Position numbers and translations under genes: made by a program. Of a DNA stretch of 64,000 bases, positions 44,243 to 56,080 are shown in pieces. The stretch is from Phaseolus vulgaris (lineage: Eukaryota > Streptophyta > Magnoliopsida > Fabales > Fabaceae). The DNA is taken from contig NC_023756.2 of the NCBI RefSeq assembly GCF_000499845.2, forward strand, positions 38,320,565 to 38,384,564, in the 5' to 3' direction. Below the pieces are notes generated by a model that saw nothing but the letters and a program-made list of their open reading frames with translations, did not search any database and had not been told where the DNA came from. Position 1 is the first letter of the stretch; the number at the start of each line of letters is the position of its first letter.

Positions 44243-45301
44243 TGATGTGCTTCCACTAGCACAATTAGAATGATTCTTGACATTATTAGGAATCATCTTG
44301 AGTTGGTTATGAGATAGGCACTTTATCATAGAATTGGATCAAGGTTCTATGAACAAGAACTCACCAAAACTAGTGCCAAAACACAAACTCATATGGAAGT
44401 TCCACATATTGTCAAATTGAACTGATTGAATTGAAAGAAAAGGCAAATGCACCGATTGAACAACACAAAAACTAATTTGCACCGAACAAAAGATAAGAAA
44501 ATTGAATTAGAAGTGCTGGAAATTAAAAGGCACCGAACCAAAATCAAAATAGAAGAAGAACAGCAGCTGGAAAATGAAAATGCCGAACCAAAAGACAAGG
44601 AACACAAGCTAATACATGAACATAAAAAGAGAAGGAAGGAAGGAGAAGAGAAAGCTCATGAAGATGGAAGAATGGTTGGATGATCACGCCACTAGGAGGA
44701 TGGAGACTCCAAGATAAGTGTGCAAGCCGCCACTTGAGGTAACCATGGAACCATCAAGATAAGACTAGTGAAGAAGGCACAAAGCTCTCCAATGTTCTCT
44801 CAAAAATTGAGTATAGTTTCTTTAGTCTAAATTCAAATCTGAATTGTACAAGCTAAACACCTTTATTTATAGCCTAGAGGTGCTGAAAAATAGGTGGGAA
44901 ATTTCAAATAAACTCATTTGAAATTCCCACCAAAAACAAGTCACATGGGAGGTGTGACCTTTTTCTACTATGACACCTCCTAAAAACTACACCTACACCA
45001 CTCTCCTAAGTCACATGGACAATGTGACTTTATTTTACATTTTCACACTCCTTTATTTAATAACCACACCTCCTAAAACTATACAAGAGTATTTCAAAGC
45101 TTGGCCTTGCCCCTCATGGGATGGACTTGGGCTCTTTGGGCTTTGGCCTTCTTGGGTTTGGGCTTGGGCTTTGGGCTTGGGCCTCATCTTTATTTTATGT
45201 CTTCTTTTAATTTTGAGAAGACTAGAAGGAAGAACTTCAAAAGTGAAGGTGGATGTCCTAATCCTCCATTAATAAAAGCCTCCTTTATTTGATTATCATC
45301 A
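44243..45301 (-). repeat. Left LTR of G1 (normal orientation)
   Basis: 1059 bp from TGATGTGCTTCCACTAGC to TTTGATTATCATCA on the plus strand. A TATAAATA box on the minus strand is at 44874-44881. Near the LTR start (in element sense) lies a run of GGGCTT/CCCAAG words (45125-45185). The opposite-strand and plus-strand open frames here are LTR noise. Confidence 0.92.
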
Positions 45302-45318
45302 TACTCCTCGAGTTGGAG

Positions 45319-45338
45319 AGAATTCGTCCACGAATTCT
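45319..45338. other. Hairpin next to the G1 polypurine tract
   Basis: AGAATTCG TCCA CGAATTCT is an 8-bp perfect stem with a 4-base loop, 18 bases inside the 3' LTR. The same stem occurs at 54764-54783 (loop ACCA) and 57141-57160 (one G-T type change in the stem). Confidence 0.8.
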
Positions 45339-45509
45339 GAATCCCTGCATATAACAAAGTCAGTTTAGTTTTACAATTAAAAGTGGAAGAAAAATGTAAA
45401 CATGACTTAGCATTTGTAAATAATGGGATTTCAGAAAAGGAGGTTCTATAAATGGACCAAGTTGGAAAAATTTGTTTGGGAATGATGTGATGTTTTGGAA
45501 AAAGACCTC

Positions 45510-46774
45510 TTAAATGGTGACAACCATTAGGAGGTATGAACAAATCATCCCTAACTTTTTTAACCAAGATGGTGGTGAAATAGGAACCTTGGGTAATGAA
45601 AAAGATAAGGAAGGAAAACACCTTGGATGTGAAAGGATAAGACCCATGTCAACTTGGCCTTCTTTGTCTTTTTCTTTTTTACTTGTGGTAGGTGGGTGAG
45701 TTAGGTCTTGTTTTACCTTGTTGATCTTTAAGATTTGCTTTTGTGGACAATGAAGAGCTATGTGCCCAAAACCTAAACATTTAAAACATTTGATATTTGA
45801 AGTTTTGGTAGGTGACTTAGGAGTAGAAGGATTTGTAGTAGAAACTTTCTTTGGAAACATGGTTTGTTTGGAAAAATTGGAAGGAGAAGTTGGAGTAGAA
45901 ATTTTGTTTGCATCCTTCCTAGAAGAGTTGTAGAAATCACCATCATGAGGATTATTGAAAGTTTTTTTCAAAAGATATGATTCCACCTTGATGGCTTTGT
46001 GAAACACTCTCTTTAAAGAAGAATATTCTTTTAATTCTACAAAGTCTCTAATATCTCTTCTCAAACCACGTACAAACCATTTAATCTTTGACTCTTCATT
46101 AGCATGCATATTCATTTTAGTCAAAGTTGTTTCAAAATATTTAAAGTATTCATCTACCATCCTATGTCCTTGAGGAAGCCTTTGGAACTTCAACAAGTGT
46201 TCCTTCCTAGAAGGGGGAACAAACCTCGCGCGCATACACTCTTTCAAATCATTCCAAAAAACCACGGGAGGTTTCTTGCGATATATAATGTCCATTACAA
46301 TTTTATGCCACCATTCTTTGGCATAGCCCAAAAAGGATAAAGAAACTAAACTAAGTTTTTGGTCATCTTGGACCTTATACACATGAAAATAATGGTCAAC
46401 CTTAGTCTCCATTCTAAATACACATTAGGATCACTATCACCATTAAAACTAGGGACTTGTCCACAAGAAATGTTGAACACTTGGTGATATCTTTGGTCAC
46501 GGTTATAGCTCTCTTCATGAGAATGATGGTGATGCTTCCTTCTTCTATGTTCCTCTTCACGGCCTAAGGCATTTGAAGAACCTCTTGATGAAGGTCTATG
46601 TGAATGATGCCCATCATTGATAGAGTGAGATGGTCTAGCTTGTTGCACCTCCATCTTTTGCAATTTCTCTTCCAAACGCCTAATGGAGCGTTGAGCTTCA
46701 TGCAATTCACCAAGGACCAAAGCTTTGGAAGGAAAATGCTGCTTGTAGGATGCATCACTTGAAAATCCAGCCAT
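45510..46774 (-). pseudogene. Gypsy gag of G1, single frameshift
   Basis: Starts MAGFSSDASYKQ at 46774, the same start as in G3. The N-terminal part holds an Arg/Lys-rich coiled coil (LHEAQRSIRRLEEKLQKME) and a His/Ser/Arg-rich linker. The retrotransposon gag core (SDPNVYLEW then TKVDHYFHVYK, YAKEWWHKIV, MRARFVPPS) is broken by a one-base frameshift near 46410. A CCHC knuckle CFKCLGFGHIALHC follows at 45780-45740. After it the frame enters a Lys/Glu stretch and the element's 3' region (KEKDKEGQVDM). Protease, RT, RNase H and integrase are absent, not merely decayed. It would assemble particles if translated, but depends on another element for everything else. Confidence 0.88.
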
Positions 46775-47996
46775 TTGCAAATAAAAACAGCAAACACACA
46801 AAAACAGCAAACAAGTCAAGAAACAAAGTTAGCAAAAAAAAATGAATTTGGCAACCAAAGAGCCGAAGTGAATTTGGCCAGAAAAAGAGGTCACTCTCAA
46901 AGAAATAATGTCTCTGCACCAATCTGATCTTGAGGTCTAGGAATCCTCAAATGAAAGATGTCAAAGCAAGGCACACCAATCTCAAAGCCAACCACAACAA
47001 AACCAATGAAGCAATAAAGACAAACAAGAAAAAGTATAAGCAATGAAAGGCTAGAACAAAAGGAATACTAGATGTTTGACAAACTCAAAGATTAATGAAC
47101 AAAAGACAAGCAAAAAAAATAAGGAACTCAATGAAAAAGTAGACACACAAAAGAATACTTAAAGAAAAGCACTAGAGTAGATGAAGAAAACAAAAATAAG
47201 CTACTGAAAAATATTTTTTATGCAAACTGTGCTTGATGTTCACTGATTTAACTGGAACGATATAAAGCGAACTGGATTATGAAATTTTAACCACACAAAC
47301 TTCAAGATCTTAGCTCAAAAATGGCACTGGAATTATGCAAAAACAGTAAGCCAATTAATTGAGATAAAGTTTTCAAAATCGCTGCCAGATTACCGTATTT
47401 TTTTCGACAGAAATGTACACTTTTTGTATTTTATTTATCATTTTTTGTGTACTTTGAATTTTTGAGTACTTCTTTTTTCTAATCTTTTCTAACACTTTGA
47501 ATATCACAAATCCAGAATTTCAGAATTTTCCAGTGAGTAAATCAATTGCAATAAGGAAAAACAGTAAGCACTTTTTCAGAAAACAGAGGAATCCTAATAG
47601 GAATGAAAACAAAATTATGAACTAGCAAAGACATAATGGAAAATGATGTATATGGAACTTGTATAGGTCTAGAATACAAGCATGAACTCTAAATAAAACA
47701 GAAAATGCACAAATGATCAAATATCAAACTCAGAAAATTATATGACACCAAAGCAAGAAACAACAAAATCAACAAAAGTACTACAAGAAGTGATGAGAAT
47801 TATGGAAAAACAAGACTAAGACAAAACTTGTATGGATTCAAAAAGGAAAATACTCAAACTTATGATAGGCAAAAGAAATAAAACAGCAAGAAAACTCAAA
47901 TAAACCTAAAAACAGAATCATAAATTGCAAGAAATTAAAGAGCTCTTGAAATAAAGTGCTACACAACTCAAAAATTAAACAAGAACACACCTAAAC
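46775..47996 (-). other. Leader (5' UTR) of G1
   Basis: Non-coding, A-rich on the plus strand. It is collinear and highly similar to the G3 leader (60573-61793), including TACCGTATTTTTTTCGRCAG and TTTGTATTTTATTTATCATT. This shows that G1 and G3 belong to one family. Confidence 0.8.
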
Positions 47997-48009
47997 TCTT
48001 GATACCACA
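47997..48009 (-). promoter_or_regulatory. Primer-binding site of G1
   Basis: The minus strand reads TGTGGTATCAAGAG, the same as in G3. Here it abuts the wrong (5') end of an inverted LTR. Confidence 0.8.
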
Positions 48010-49067
48010 TGATGAGAATCAAATAAAGGAGGCTTTTATTAATGGAGGAAGAGGACATCCACCTTCACATTTGAAGTTCTTCCTTCTAGTCTTCTCAAAA
48101 TTAAAAAAAGACATAAAATAAAGATGAGGCCCAAGCCCAAAGCCCAAGCCCAAACCCAAGAAGGCCAAAGCCCAAAGAGCCCAAGTCCATCCCATGAGAG
48201 GCAAGGCCAAGCTTTGAAATACTCTTGTATAGTTTTAGGAGGTGTGGTTATTAAATAAAGGAGTGTGAAAATGTAAAATAAAGTCACATTGTCCATGTGA
48301 CTTAGGAGAGTGGTGTAGGTGTAGTTTTTAGGAGGTGTCATAGTAGAAAAAGGTCACACCTCCCATGTGACTTGTTTTTGGTGGGAATTTCAAATGAGTT
48401 TATTTGAAATTTCCCACCTATTTTTCAGCACCTCTAGGCTATAAATAAAGGTGCTTAGCTTGTACAATTCAGATTTGAATTTAGACTAAAGAAACTATAC
48501 TCAATTTTTGAGAGAACATTGGAGAGCTTTGTGCCTTCTTCACTAGTCTTATCTTGATGGTTCCATGGTTACCTCAAGTGGCGGCTTGCACACTTATCTT
48601 GGAGTCTCCATCCTCCTAGTGGCGTGATCATCCAACCATTCTTCCATCTTCATGAGCTTTCTCTTCTCCTTCCTTCCTTCTCTTTTTATGTTCATGTATT
48701 AGCTTGTGTTCCTTGTCTTTTGGTTCGGCATTTTCATTTTCCAGCTGCTGTTCTTCTTCTATTTTGATTTTGGTTCGGTGCCTTTTAATTTCCAGCACTT
48801 CTAATTCAATTTTCTTATCTTTGTTCGCTGCAAATTAGTTTTTGTGTTGTTCAATCGGTGCCTTTGCCTTTTCTTTCAATTCAATCGGTTCAATTTGACA
48901 ATATGTGGAACTTCCATATGTGTTTGTGGTTTGGCACTAGTTTTGGTGAGTTCTTGTTCATAGAACCTTGATCCAATTCTATGATAAAGTGCCTATCTCA
49001 TAACCAACTCAAGATGATTCCTAAGAATGTCAAAAATCATTCTAATTGTGCTAGTGGAATCACATCA
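48010..49067 (+). repeat. Right LTR of G1 (inverted)
   Basis: 1058 bp from TGATGAGAATCAAATAAAGG to CTAGTGGAATCACATCA. Its reverse complement matches 44243-45301 along the whole length with few differences. The TATAAATA box (48440-48447) therefore reads rightward, out of the element. Confidence 0.93.
48440..48447 (+). promoter_or_regulatory. LTR TATA box reading out of G1
   Basis: TATAAATA about 430 bp into the LTR, the counterpart of 44874-44881, 54331-54338 and 62418-62425 in the other LTRs. Because this LTR is inverted, transcription would run into the flanking DNA instead of into gag. Confidence 0.6.
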
Positions 49068-49072
49068 CTTCT

Positions 49073-49724
49073 TTAAAAGAGATAAAGAGTTAAGTGAGCT
49101 TGGATCAATACTAGATGTGAATTGACAATACAAAATATACTAAACAACACATACAAATACTGCAACAGGTTCTTCAAATCTTCAAAGCAGATTTGGAAGC
49201 ATCAAATCACCTTGTTCAATACTTTTGAACCTTATATTGTAAATATTTGTATATCTATAATTCTTAATCATGTATTAGGAATGTTTTGAAAAACTCTAAG
49301 CTTCTATATAAACATGTAGCATTTGTATTGTAATAGTTAGATGTATTTATGAGGTGTTACATTAACTTAATTTCAAATATTACATTTTTCAATGGCACAA
49401 ATAATAAACTCATAAGCAATGGAATATGTCAAAACAACGTGGGTCAAATATTTTTTTAACATAATAACACTTTATAGGATAGATGATAAACTAGTATAAA
49501 CTTATGTACAATTAGGTTTTTATAGAAATTTTTATTGTTTTGAAACTTTTTTTAAATTTACTAATTATGTTTTATACTTATGAATTAATTTATTTCTTGA
49601 CAAGAACCACATTTGTAAGTGATTGTGTCAAATATTTGTTTGGGATTGAATGCACTTTTTAAGATGGAATGTATTGTCTACAAGTTTGGATTGTTTGAAA
49701 AATAAGCAATTTAAAAAAAAATTC
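49073..49724. other. Intergenic, no gene recognised
   Basis: AT-rich. The first part may continue the Sirevirus-like LTR fragment interrupted by G1. Nothing coding was recognised. Confidence 0.45.
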
Positions 49725-50165
49725 TTTTAATGACGGCTCATGCAGATCTGTCTTTGTTTAAAAACTTTTAATGACGGTTAATCATGCAAAGTCTTCTTTC
49801 TTTGAGGTTTTTTAACGACAGTTCATGTAAAACCATCTTGTTTGAGAGACTTTTAGTGACGGTTCATGAAGAACCATCTTTGTTTATTAAAAAAATTATT
49901 TAAATGACAATTTTGAACGACTTCCTTATTCTCCTCTTGGTCGTTGTTTGTGTGTGAGATACTTTTTACGATGGCTCATGCAAAATCATCTTTGTTTAAG
50001 AACTTTTAATGATGATTAATCATGCAAAATCGTATTTGTTTGAGTACTTTTAAAGACAATTCATGTAAAACCATCTTGTTTGAGAGTCTTTTACTGACAG
50101 TTCATGCAAAATCGTCTTTGTTTCTTCAAAAATAAATTTTATTTAAAGACATATTTGAACTACTT
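49725..50165. repeat. GACGGTTCATGCAAAAC repeat array in two blocks
   Basis: The motif TTTTAATGACGGTTCATGCAAAACCRTCTTTGTTTGAG occurs in about eight diverged copies (starts near 49728, 49768, 49812, 49855, 49968, 50006, 50050, 50090). They are organised as two blocks of about 230 bp. Each block ends in an ACTWCYTTATTCTCCTCTYGGTC sequence (49920, 50150). This resembles subterminal arrays of CACTA elements. No ends or TSD were identified. Confidence 0.7.
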
Positions 50166-52129
50166 TATTCTCCTCTCGGTCTGTTTTCATGTGAGCTTTG
50201 TTTTTCGGTGCAATATTATTCGTGTCCGCGTGTGATTGTTGGTTACAAGGACTCTTGGTTTGGTGAATAAGTGTTGGCATCGTGTGCCTTTGTGCGTAAG
50301 GTAGCTTGGTTGCGTGTTCCCTGTCCAAAGTGGGGTCTCTTAGTGGATTGACATGCTAGTGAGAATGAGTGGTGTTTCACTGATTGGTGGATGCTAGTGT
50401 GTGTGGTATTTGTTAATTGGTGAGTTCATGCGATCCTTTGGTCTGTTTTGCGGGTTGCGAAGTGATGGGTCAGTGTTTTCATAGTTGTTCCGCATGGTGT
50501 TGGCTTGTGGTGTAGATATGGTAATCTAGTGGTGAGTGCACTGCTAGGGACAACTTTGTTGGCTTCCTTACATGCTTGATATATTTGGGAGGCATTGTTT
50601 GGCCTTGCAGGTGCAATTTTGAAAGAGGCGCAAAATGCAATTTTCATTTATGGAGTTTGTGAAATTTTATGGTTGCGTGTTGGCTATTTAGTTGACTTTC
50701 GAGTAGTGTGTAGTGAAGGTTTGTGCGGAAGACTAGGGTTTTCCTTTGAATACGTTGTTCTAGGGATGTTGTAAGATAGGCACAAATAATTATGGATTTC
50801 AAATTTCTTGAGGATGCCTCAAATATCAAGGTTCTTCTTCAAATAAAAAAAAAGATTTCTTTTGTGATTCACGCACAAAATAAGACCTTTGCACAAACGT
50901 TGAATAATGTTTTTAATATTCCTCTATCACAATTGTCATCTTCGTGCATAAAGGGTGAGTTAATTTCAATTCAAATTGTTGAAGATGTTTATCTAACTGA
51001 TCTTGAAGATTGAAAAATTCACCTTCATGGTATGATTATTCTAGGTAAAAGTGACAAACCTCTAACTCATTTAGACTTATGCAAAAAACTTGATATTGCT
51101 TGGAATTCGTTGGACTCGTGGATTGTTATTCCCTTTGGAAAAAGGTTTTATGAGTTTGCTTTTGATTCTCTTGAGGAAGGAGAAGAGTGTTTGTTAAGGG
51201 TCCTTGAATCTCAATTCGGGGATTTTGAGAGTTTTTGCTTAGATTAAAGATTTTGTTCCCACTTTCATGAAGCTTACCAAAATCCAATGTTTGGAATACT
51301 GGCAGCCAAAATTTATTTTTTCTATTGCTAGAGAGATTGGTACTCCACTAGCTCTTGATGATTGTACAATGAATAAGTGTAGAGGATTGTTTGTTAGGGA
51401 TTTGGTCGATATTTATATGTTATCAACTTTGCCTAATAAAATTTTGGTGGAAAGGTCTAACTTTGCTTTCATTGTAGATATTGAATATGAGAAGTTGCTT
51501 CCATTTTGCTCCTCATGCAAAATGAGGGGTCATGATTTATCTAAATGTATGAGACAACCAAAGACCAATTATAACACATGTAAAATTCTTTTTACTAAAC
51601 TTATTGTTGTTCAATATAAGCATGTTGTTACTCAGTTCAAGGAAGCTAGCATTTCTAATAGCTAACAGGAAGAAATTTCTCAAAAAAGGGGAGATGGCAG
51701 ACAAGCAGATTTTACAATCTGTTGAGAATGTTCTAATTTCTAAGGTTGTTGTATCTAATAAGTCTAATATGGATGTTGCTATAACTATTCTTGTTGTTCT
51801 TGATCTTGTTGATGTTATTGTACAAAAATCCAATTATTCTATTGTTGTTGCTCGACAAAATATAGTTGTTTCTAATACATATTTTTCTATTGTTGCTGTT
51901 GCGGAACGAAAATCAAATAAATATGTTGTTTCTAATACAACTTTTTTTGTTGTTGTTGTTGAGATGAGGAACCTACTATAGATCAGGATATCTGCTGAAG
52001 TTGTTGTTGGCCAAAAGGAGGTTGAACTCTTATAGATCAAAAGCTAAAGAAATATGTCGAAGATTTATCTATTGTTGATAACTCTAATATTGTAGTTGAT
52101 GATATAGAGGTTGGGTCAGGATCTCATGT

Positions 52130-53301
52130 TGATACATTAATTGTATGGCAAGTGTACTGTGTCAGAAGTAATCAATTTGTTCCTAAGGATAGATATTGAA
52201 CCCACAAAGAACATTTGAATTCTCAAGTATAATATTCACTAAATAGAAAACAATATATAAATGTTTGTTGGAAATTTTGTTGTGTATGATGAAATTGCAA
52301 GAATGTAAATAAAGCAAAGTAAAAGATTTGTGTGATTCAATTGGGAAAATTGGGATTAAGGTTCATCCTTCTCACTCGTCTATATTTTTACAAAAGATTA
52401 TAACATTTAGTCTTAATTGATATTCACATTGATTCCTTGCACACAAAATTATTAAGAGAGTATCCAAAATATTGATTCCTTGCATATTTATAAAAACTCT
52501 TTATCATTACGAACATATGTTATAAATCAATTAATATTTCAAATCTATTCCTAACATTCAAATATGTTAAGCATTATCATTTAGGTTAGATTCTTAAAAA
52601 TAATTTTCAATCAGATCTAAGGATCAAAATCATGAATAATTCAAGCTTTGAGAATAAAATGATAATACCAATCACCAATCAAGAACTAAAATATTATAGA
52701 TAAATATCACCTCAATACATAAGAGTTTGAACATATTACTCCCAATCCCAAAAGGAAGAATTAGCCACTCATGTTGGCCATTACAAGTATGGAAAGCAAG
52801 AAAAGAAGATCTTGGATATTTCTCCTTGACAGTTGCCTCCTCTAGGGTTTTGTATCTCTTTCTATTCTCCCATTGATGTCTAGGGTTATGCCTAATGCGT
52901 CATATTTAACCTAGTTGGCCTTGGGCTAAGTGACATCTTGCTTAGGCGAGCTATTACTTGCTTGGGCGAGTTTGACGAGAAAAAATCCTCACCTAGGCGA
53001 GTCTTGAGCGAGTTCCTCTGGAGCGAGTTTGCTTGGGCGAGTTTCAACGTGTTTTGAATGTTCCAACTTTCTCTTTTCATCTTCTATTTTCTCCTTTAGC
53101 CCTTTCATCTCCATTTTCCCCTAGAATCCTGAAATTGACAAAATTTGGAAATAAATCGTTCTTATTCATATTATAATAACAAAATATGTAAAAAGATTTA
53201 AATTCATAAATTTGGGGTTGAATTATAACTAATTATCAATGAACATTCATAAGTGTCTATCTTTTAATATGAAATATTACTAAAATATGACACTTATCAA
53301 T
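52130..53301. mobile_element. Unidentified dispersed repeat inserted in the LINE-like relic
   Basis: Runs from TGATACATTAATTG to CACTTATCAAT. The possible 4-bp duplication ATGT flanks it (52126-52129 and 53302-53305). Landmarks such as GGCAAGTGTACTGTGTC, AAGGATAGATATTGAACCCAC, a cluster of GGGCGAG words (52925-53045) and AAGTGTCTATCTTTTAATATG are familiar to me from dispersed legume repeats. I cannot name the family. No coding sequence was seen. Confidence 0.5.
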
Positions 53302-53719
53302 ATGTCCTTGTTCGAGTGTTAATGAATTAGATAATTTTCTACAAAAAATGACTTGTTGCATAATGCTAATTTACGACCTCTTGAAGGATGTTTTCAACTT
53401 AAATCTACATCTAATGCAATGCCTCCTAAATTTGTTATTGCCAAATGGGTTACTTCTAAAACTATTTTTAATGATTTGACTTTGCAAAGTTGTTTTCAAT
53501 CTCTTTCAGGTGATGATCAAGAGGCTCATGAATGATGTTTGACCATCTTGGCAACATATATAGTTGAATCTACCCCGATTGATATTGTTTTAAAAGAAGT
53601 CAATTTGGCCGCTAAGTTCTAGGCTAAAAAAATGGATAAAAATGAATCATTAATTGAAGAAGAGGAACAAGTACAAACCTCTAGGAGACCAAGACGTCCT
53701 CCTAAGGGTGGAGTAAAGG

Positions 53720-54746
53720 TGATGTGATTCCAATAACAAAGAAGAGAATGATTCTTGACCTTCTTAGGAATCAACTTGAGTTGGACAATAGTTAGGCACT
53801 TTTTCTTAGAATTGGATCAATGTTCTAAGTCAAGAACTCACCAAAACTAGCACCAAATCCAAACTCATATGGAAGTTCCAATTATAGTCAAATTGAACCG
53901 ATTAAAGTAGAAGAAAAGGCAAATGCACCGAACATATTACTTAAGAACTGAAATGAACCGAACATATGAGCTAGAAAAGCAAAGAAACAAGATGAATGGA
54001 CAGAAATATAAAAAGGCCGAACCAAAAATCCACAAATCAGCAAGATCACCGAACAGAAATTCAAGGAATCAAGCTCAAAACAAGAACAATTGAAAGAGGA
54101 GGAAGGAAGGAGAGAAGAATGCTCATGAAGTTGGATGCAAGGTTGGATGATCACGCCACTAGAAGGATGGTTGCTCCTAGATGAGTGTGCTGCCGCCACT
54201 TGAGGACACCATGGATCCTTCAAGATAAGACTAGAGAAGAAGGCTCAAAAGCTCTCCAATGCTCTCTCAAAAATTGAGTATAGTTTCTTTTCTCTAAATT
54301 CAAATCTGAAAAATACAGAGGGAGCACCTCTATTTATAGCCTAAGATGCTGAAATGCAAGCTACACAAATTCAAAAACTCCCTCCTAAAAACTACTAGAA
54401 TCGGCGCCTAAAACAATGCATGAGGAAGGTGTAACCTCTTCCTTCACTTTGGCACCTCCTATTCTACTCCTACACCTATCTACTAACACCCCCCCCTAAG
54501 ACTCCTAACTAAAGACTAAAAGATGCTAAAACAAAAGAGGTTTCTAATGTTTCCCTCTAAGCACCTTCAACCAAAGAAATTACAAAAAGAGAAAATAATT
54601 GTCCCCTAGCTCCTAAAGCTTTGAACATGCTTCTTGTAAGCCTTTGAGGTGGGCTTTGACCTCCATGGGCATCCTCTATTTGCGCCTCTACCTCTTCTTG
54701 ATCTTGTTGATTGGCCTCCATGTCCACTTGAGCTTGATCTCCATCA
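53720..54746 (-). repeat. 3' LTR of G3
   Basis: From TGATGTGATTCCAATAAC to TTGATCTCCATCA. Minus-strand TATAAATA at 54331-54338. A C8 run at 54489-54496. Frames such as 53888-54223 are identical in the partner LTR and are not genes. Confidence 0.94.
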
Positions 54747-56080
54747 TATTCCCCGAGTTGGAGAGAATTCGACCACGAATTCTGGAGACCTACAGAAAAA
54801 GGAGTTAGATCGTTGACATTAAAAGTATGACTACCTAAGAATGTATCAGACATATCTAACTAATAAGCATTGTCATTAATCCTCTTGAGGATTTGGAAAG
54901 GTCCATCCCCTTGAGGCATTAGTTTGGACTTCCTTTGAGTAGGAAAACGATCCTTCCTCAAGTGAAGCCAAACCCAATCACCCTCATCAAACAACAATGC
55001 TTTTCTCCTTTTATTGGCAAGTTCAGCATACTTGCCAACCTTCTTCTCAATTCTCTTCTTGATGTCTTTATGCAAAGTTTTCACAAAAGAAGCCTTTTCA
55101 TCCCCATCTTTGCACAAAACATCTCCAAGAAGGGGAATAGGAAGAAGATCAAGAGGTGTTAGGGGATTAAACCCATAGACAACCTCAAAAGGAGAATGTG
55201 AGGTGGTAGAATTTACTACACGATTATATGCAAACTCAACATGGGATAGTAAATTCTCCCACACTCTAGGATTCCCCGAAATAAAACATCTCAATAGTTG
55301 TCCGAAAGTTCTATTCACCACCTCGGTTTGACCATCAGTTTATGGGTGGCAAGTGGTAGAAAATAAAAGCTTAGTCCCAAGCTTGCCCCACAAGGTCTTC
55401 CAAAAGTGACTCAAGAACTTGGGATCTCTATCGGACACTATAGATCTAGGGATCCCATGCAAGCGAACCACTTCTTGGAAGAAGAGGTTTGCAATGTGGC
55501 ATGCATCATCCACTTTGTGGCAAGGAATAAAGTGAGCCATCTTTGAAAAACGATCCACTACCACAAAAATGGAGTCCTTTCCCTTTGATGTCTTGGGTAA
55601 GCCTAAGATGAAATCCATAGATATATCTACCCAAGGCATTGAAGGGATAGGAAGAGGAGTATATAGACCATGGGGATGCATCTTAGACTTAGCTTTGCGG
55701 CAAGCTATGCACTTATCACACAAACTATGAACATGTTTATGCATATGAGGCCAAAAGAAATGTTCATGCAACACATCCAAAGTTTTAGCAACCCCAAAAT
55801 GTCCCATTAAACCCCCTTCATGAGCTTCTCTAACAAGAGATAATCTAATAGAGCATTGAGGAACACAAAGACGTTTTCCTTTAAAAAGAAAGCCATCTTG
55901 TATAAAAAAGTCTTTGTGTCCTCCCTTAAGACACTCTTGATAGATGAGAGAAAAATCAAGGTCATCATGATAAAGTTCCTTAATGTGATCAAAACCAAGA
56001 TATTGAGAGCTTAAAAGATTTAGCAAAGTGTATCTTCTAGAAAGAGCATCCGCCACAATGTTTACTTTGCCTTGCTTGCG
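54747..56080 (-). pseudogene. Gypsy integrase of G3 with two nonsense mutations
   Basis: After [16 protein letters not shown] (the end of RNase H), the zinc-binding H2C2 region reads [10 protein letters not shown]...[12 protein letters not shown]. The core reads [11 protein letters not shown] and IVSDRDPKF, then TDGQTEVVNRTFG. A stop (CAA to TAA by comparison with the family) falls between HP and TDGQTE at about 55336. Another (AAY then TAG) precedes LDMSDTFLGSHTFNVNDL at about 54858. The C-terminal part FDEGDWVWLHLRKDRFP and TFNVNDLTPF is typical of Gypsy integrases. An acidic tail follows. The enzyme inserts element DNA; as read it is inactive. Confidence 0.9.
54764..54783. other. Hairpin next to the G3 3' LTR
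   Basis: AGAATTCG ACCA CGAATTCT: the same 8-bp stem as in G1 with a changed loop base, 17 bases inside the LTR. Confidence 0.8.

Larger units (their letters stand above)
44243..49067 (-). mobile_element. Gag-only Ty3/Gypsy element G1 with inverted LTRs
   Basis: Flanked by a perfect TSD CTTCT (44238-44242 and 49068-49072). The interior (45302-48009) is on the minus strand: PBS at the right, a leader, gag (46774-45510), then a short 3' region and PPT at the left. The left LTR (44243-45301) has the correct minus orientation. The right LTR (48010-49067) is inverted: it begins TGATGAGAATCAAATAAAGG where TGATGTGATTCC is expected next to the PBS. Both outer ends of the insertion are therefore LTR 3' ends, and both LTR promoters point outward, away from gag. 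There is no pol. G3 in the same window shows the normal arrangement of the same family. Confidence 0.93.

Noticed and set aside
44970..45272. 100-codon open frame, repeated in mirror image at 48039-48341
   Set aside because: It lies inside the G1 LTRs and is open because both are copies of one sequence. The protein is hydrophobic low complexity and runs against the LTR's own direction.
53888..54223. 111-codon open frame identical to one at 61975-62310
   Set aside because: The identity only reflects the near-identical G3 LTRs. No domain, and it overlaps the LTR promoter region.
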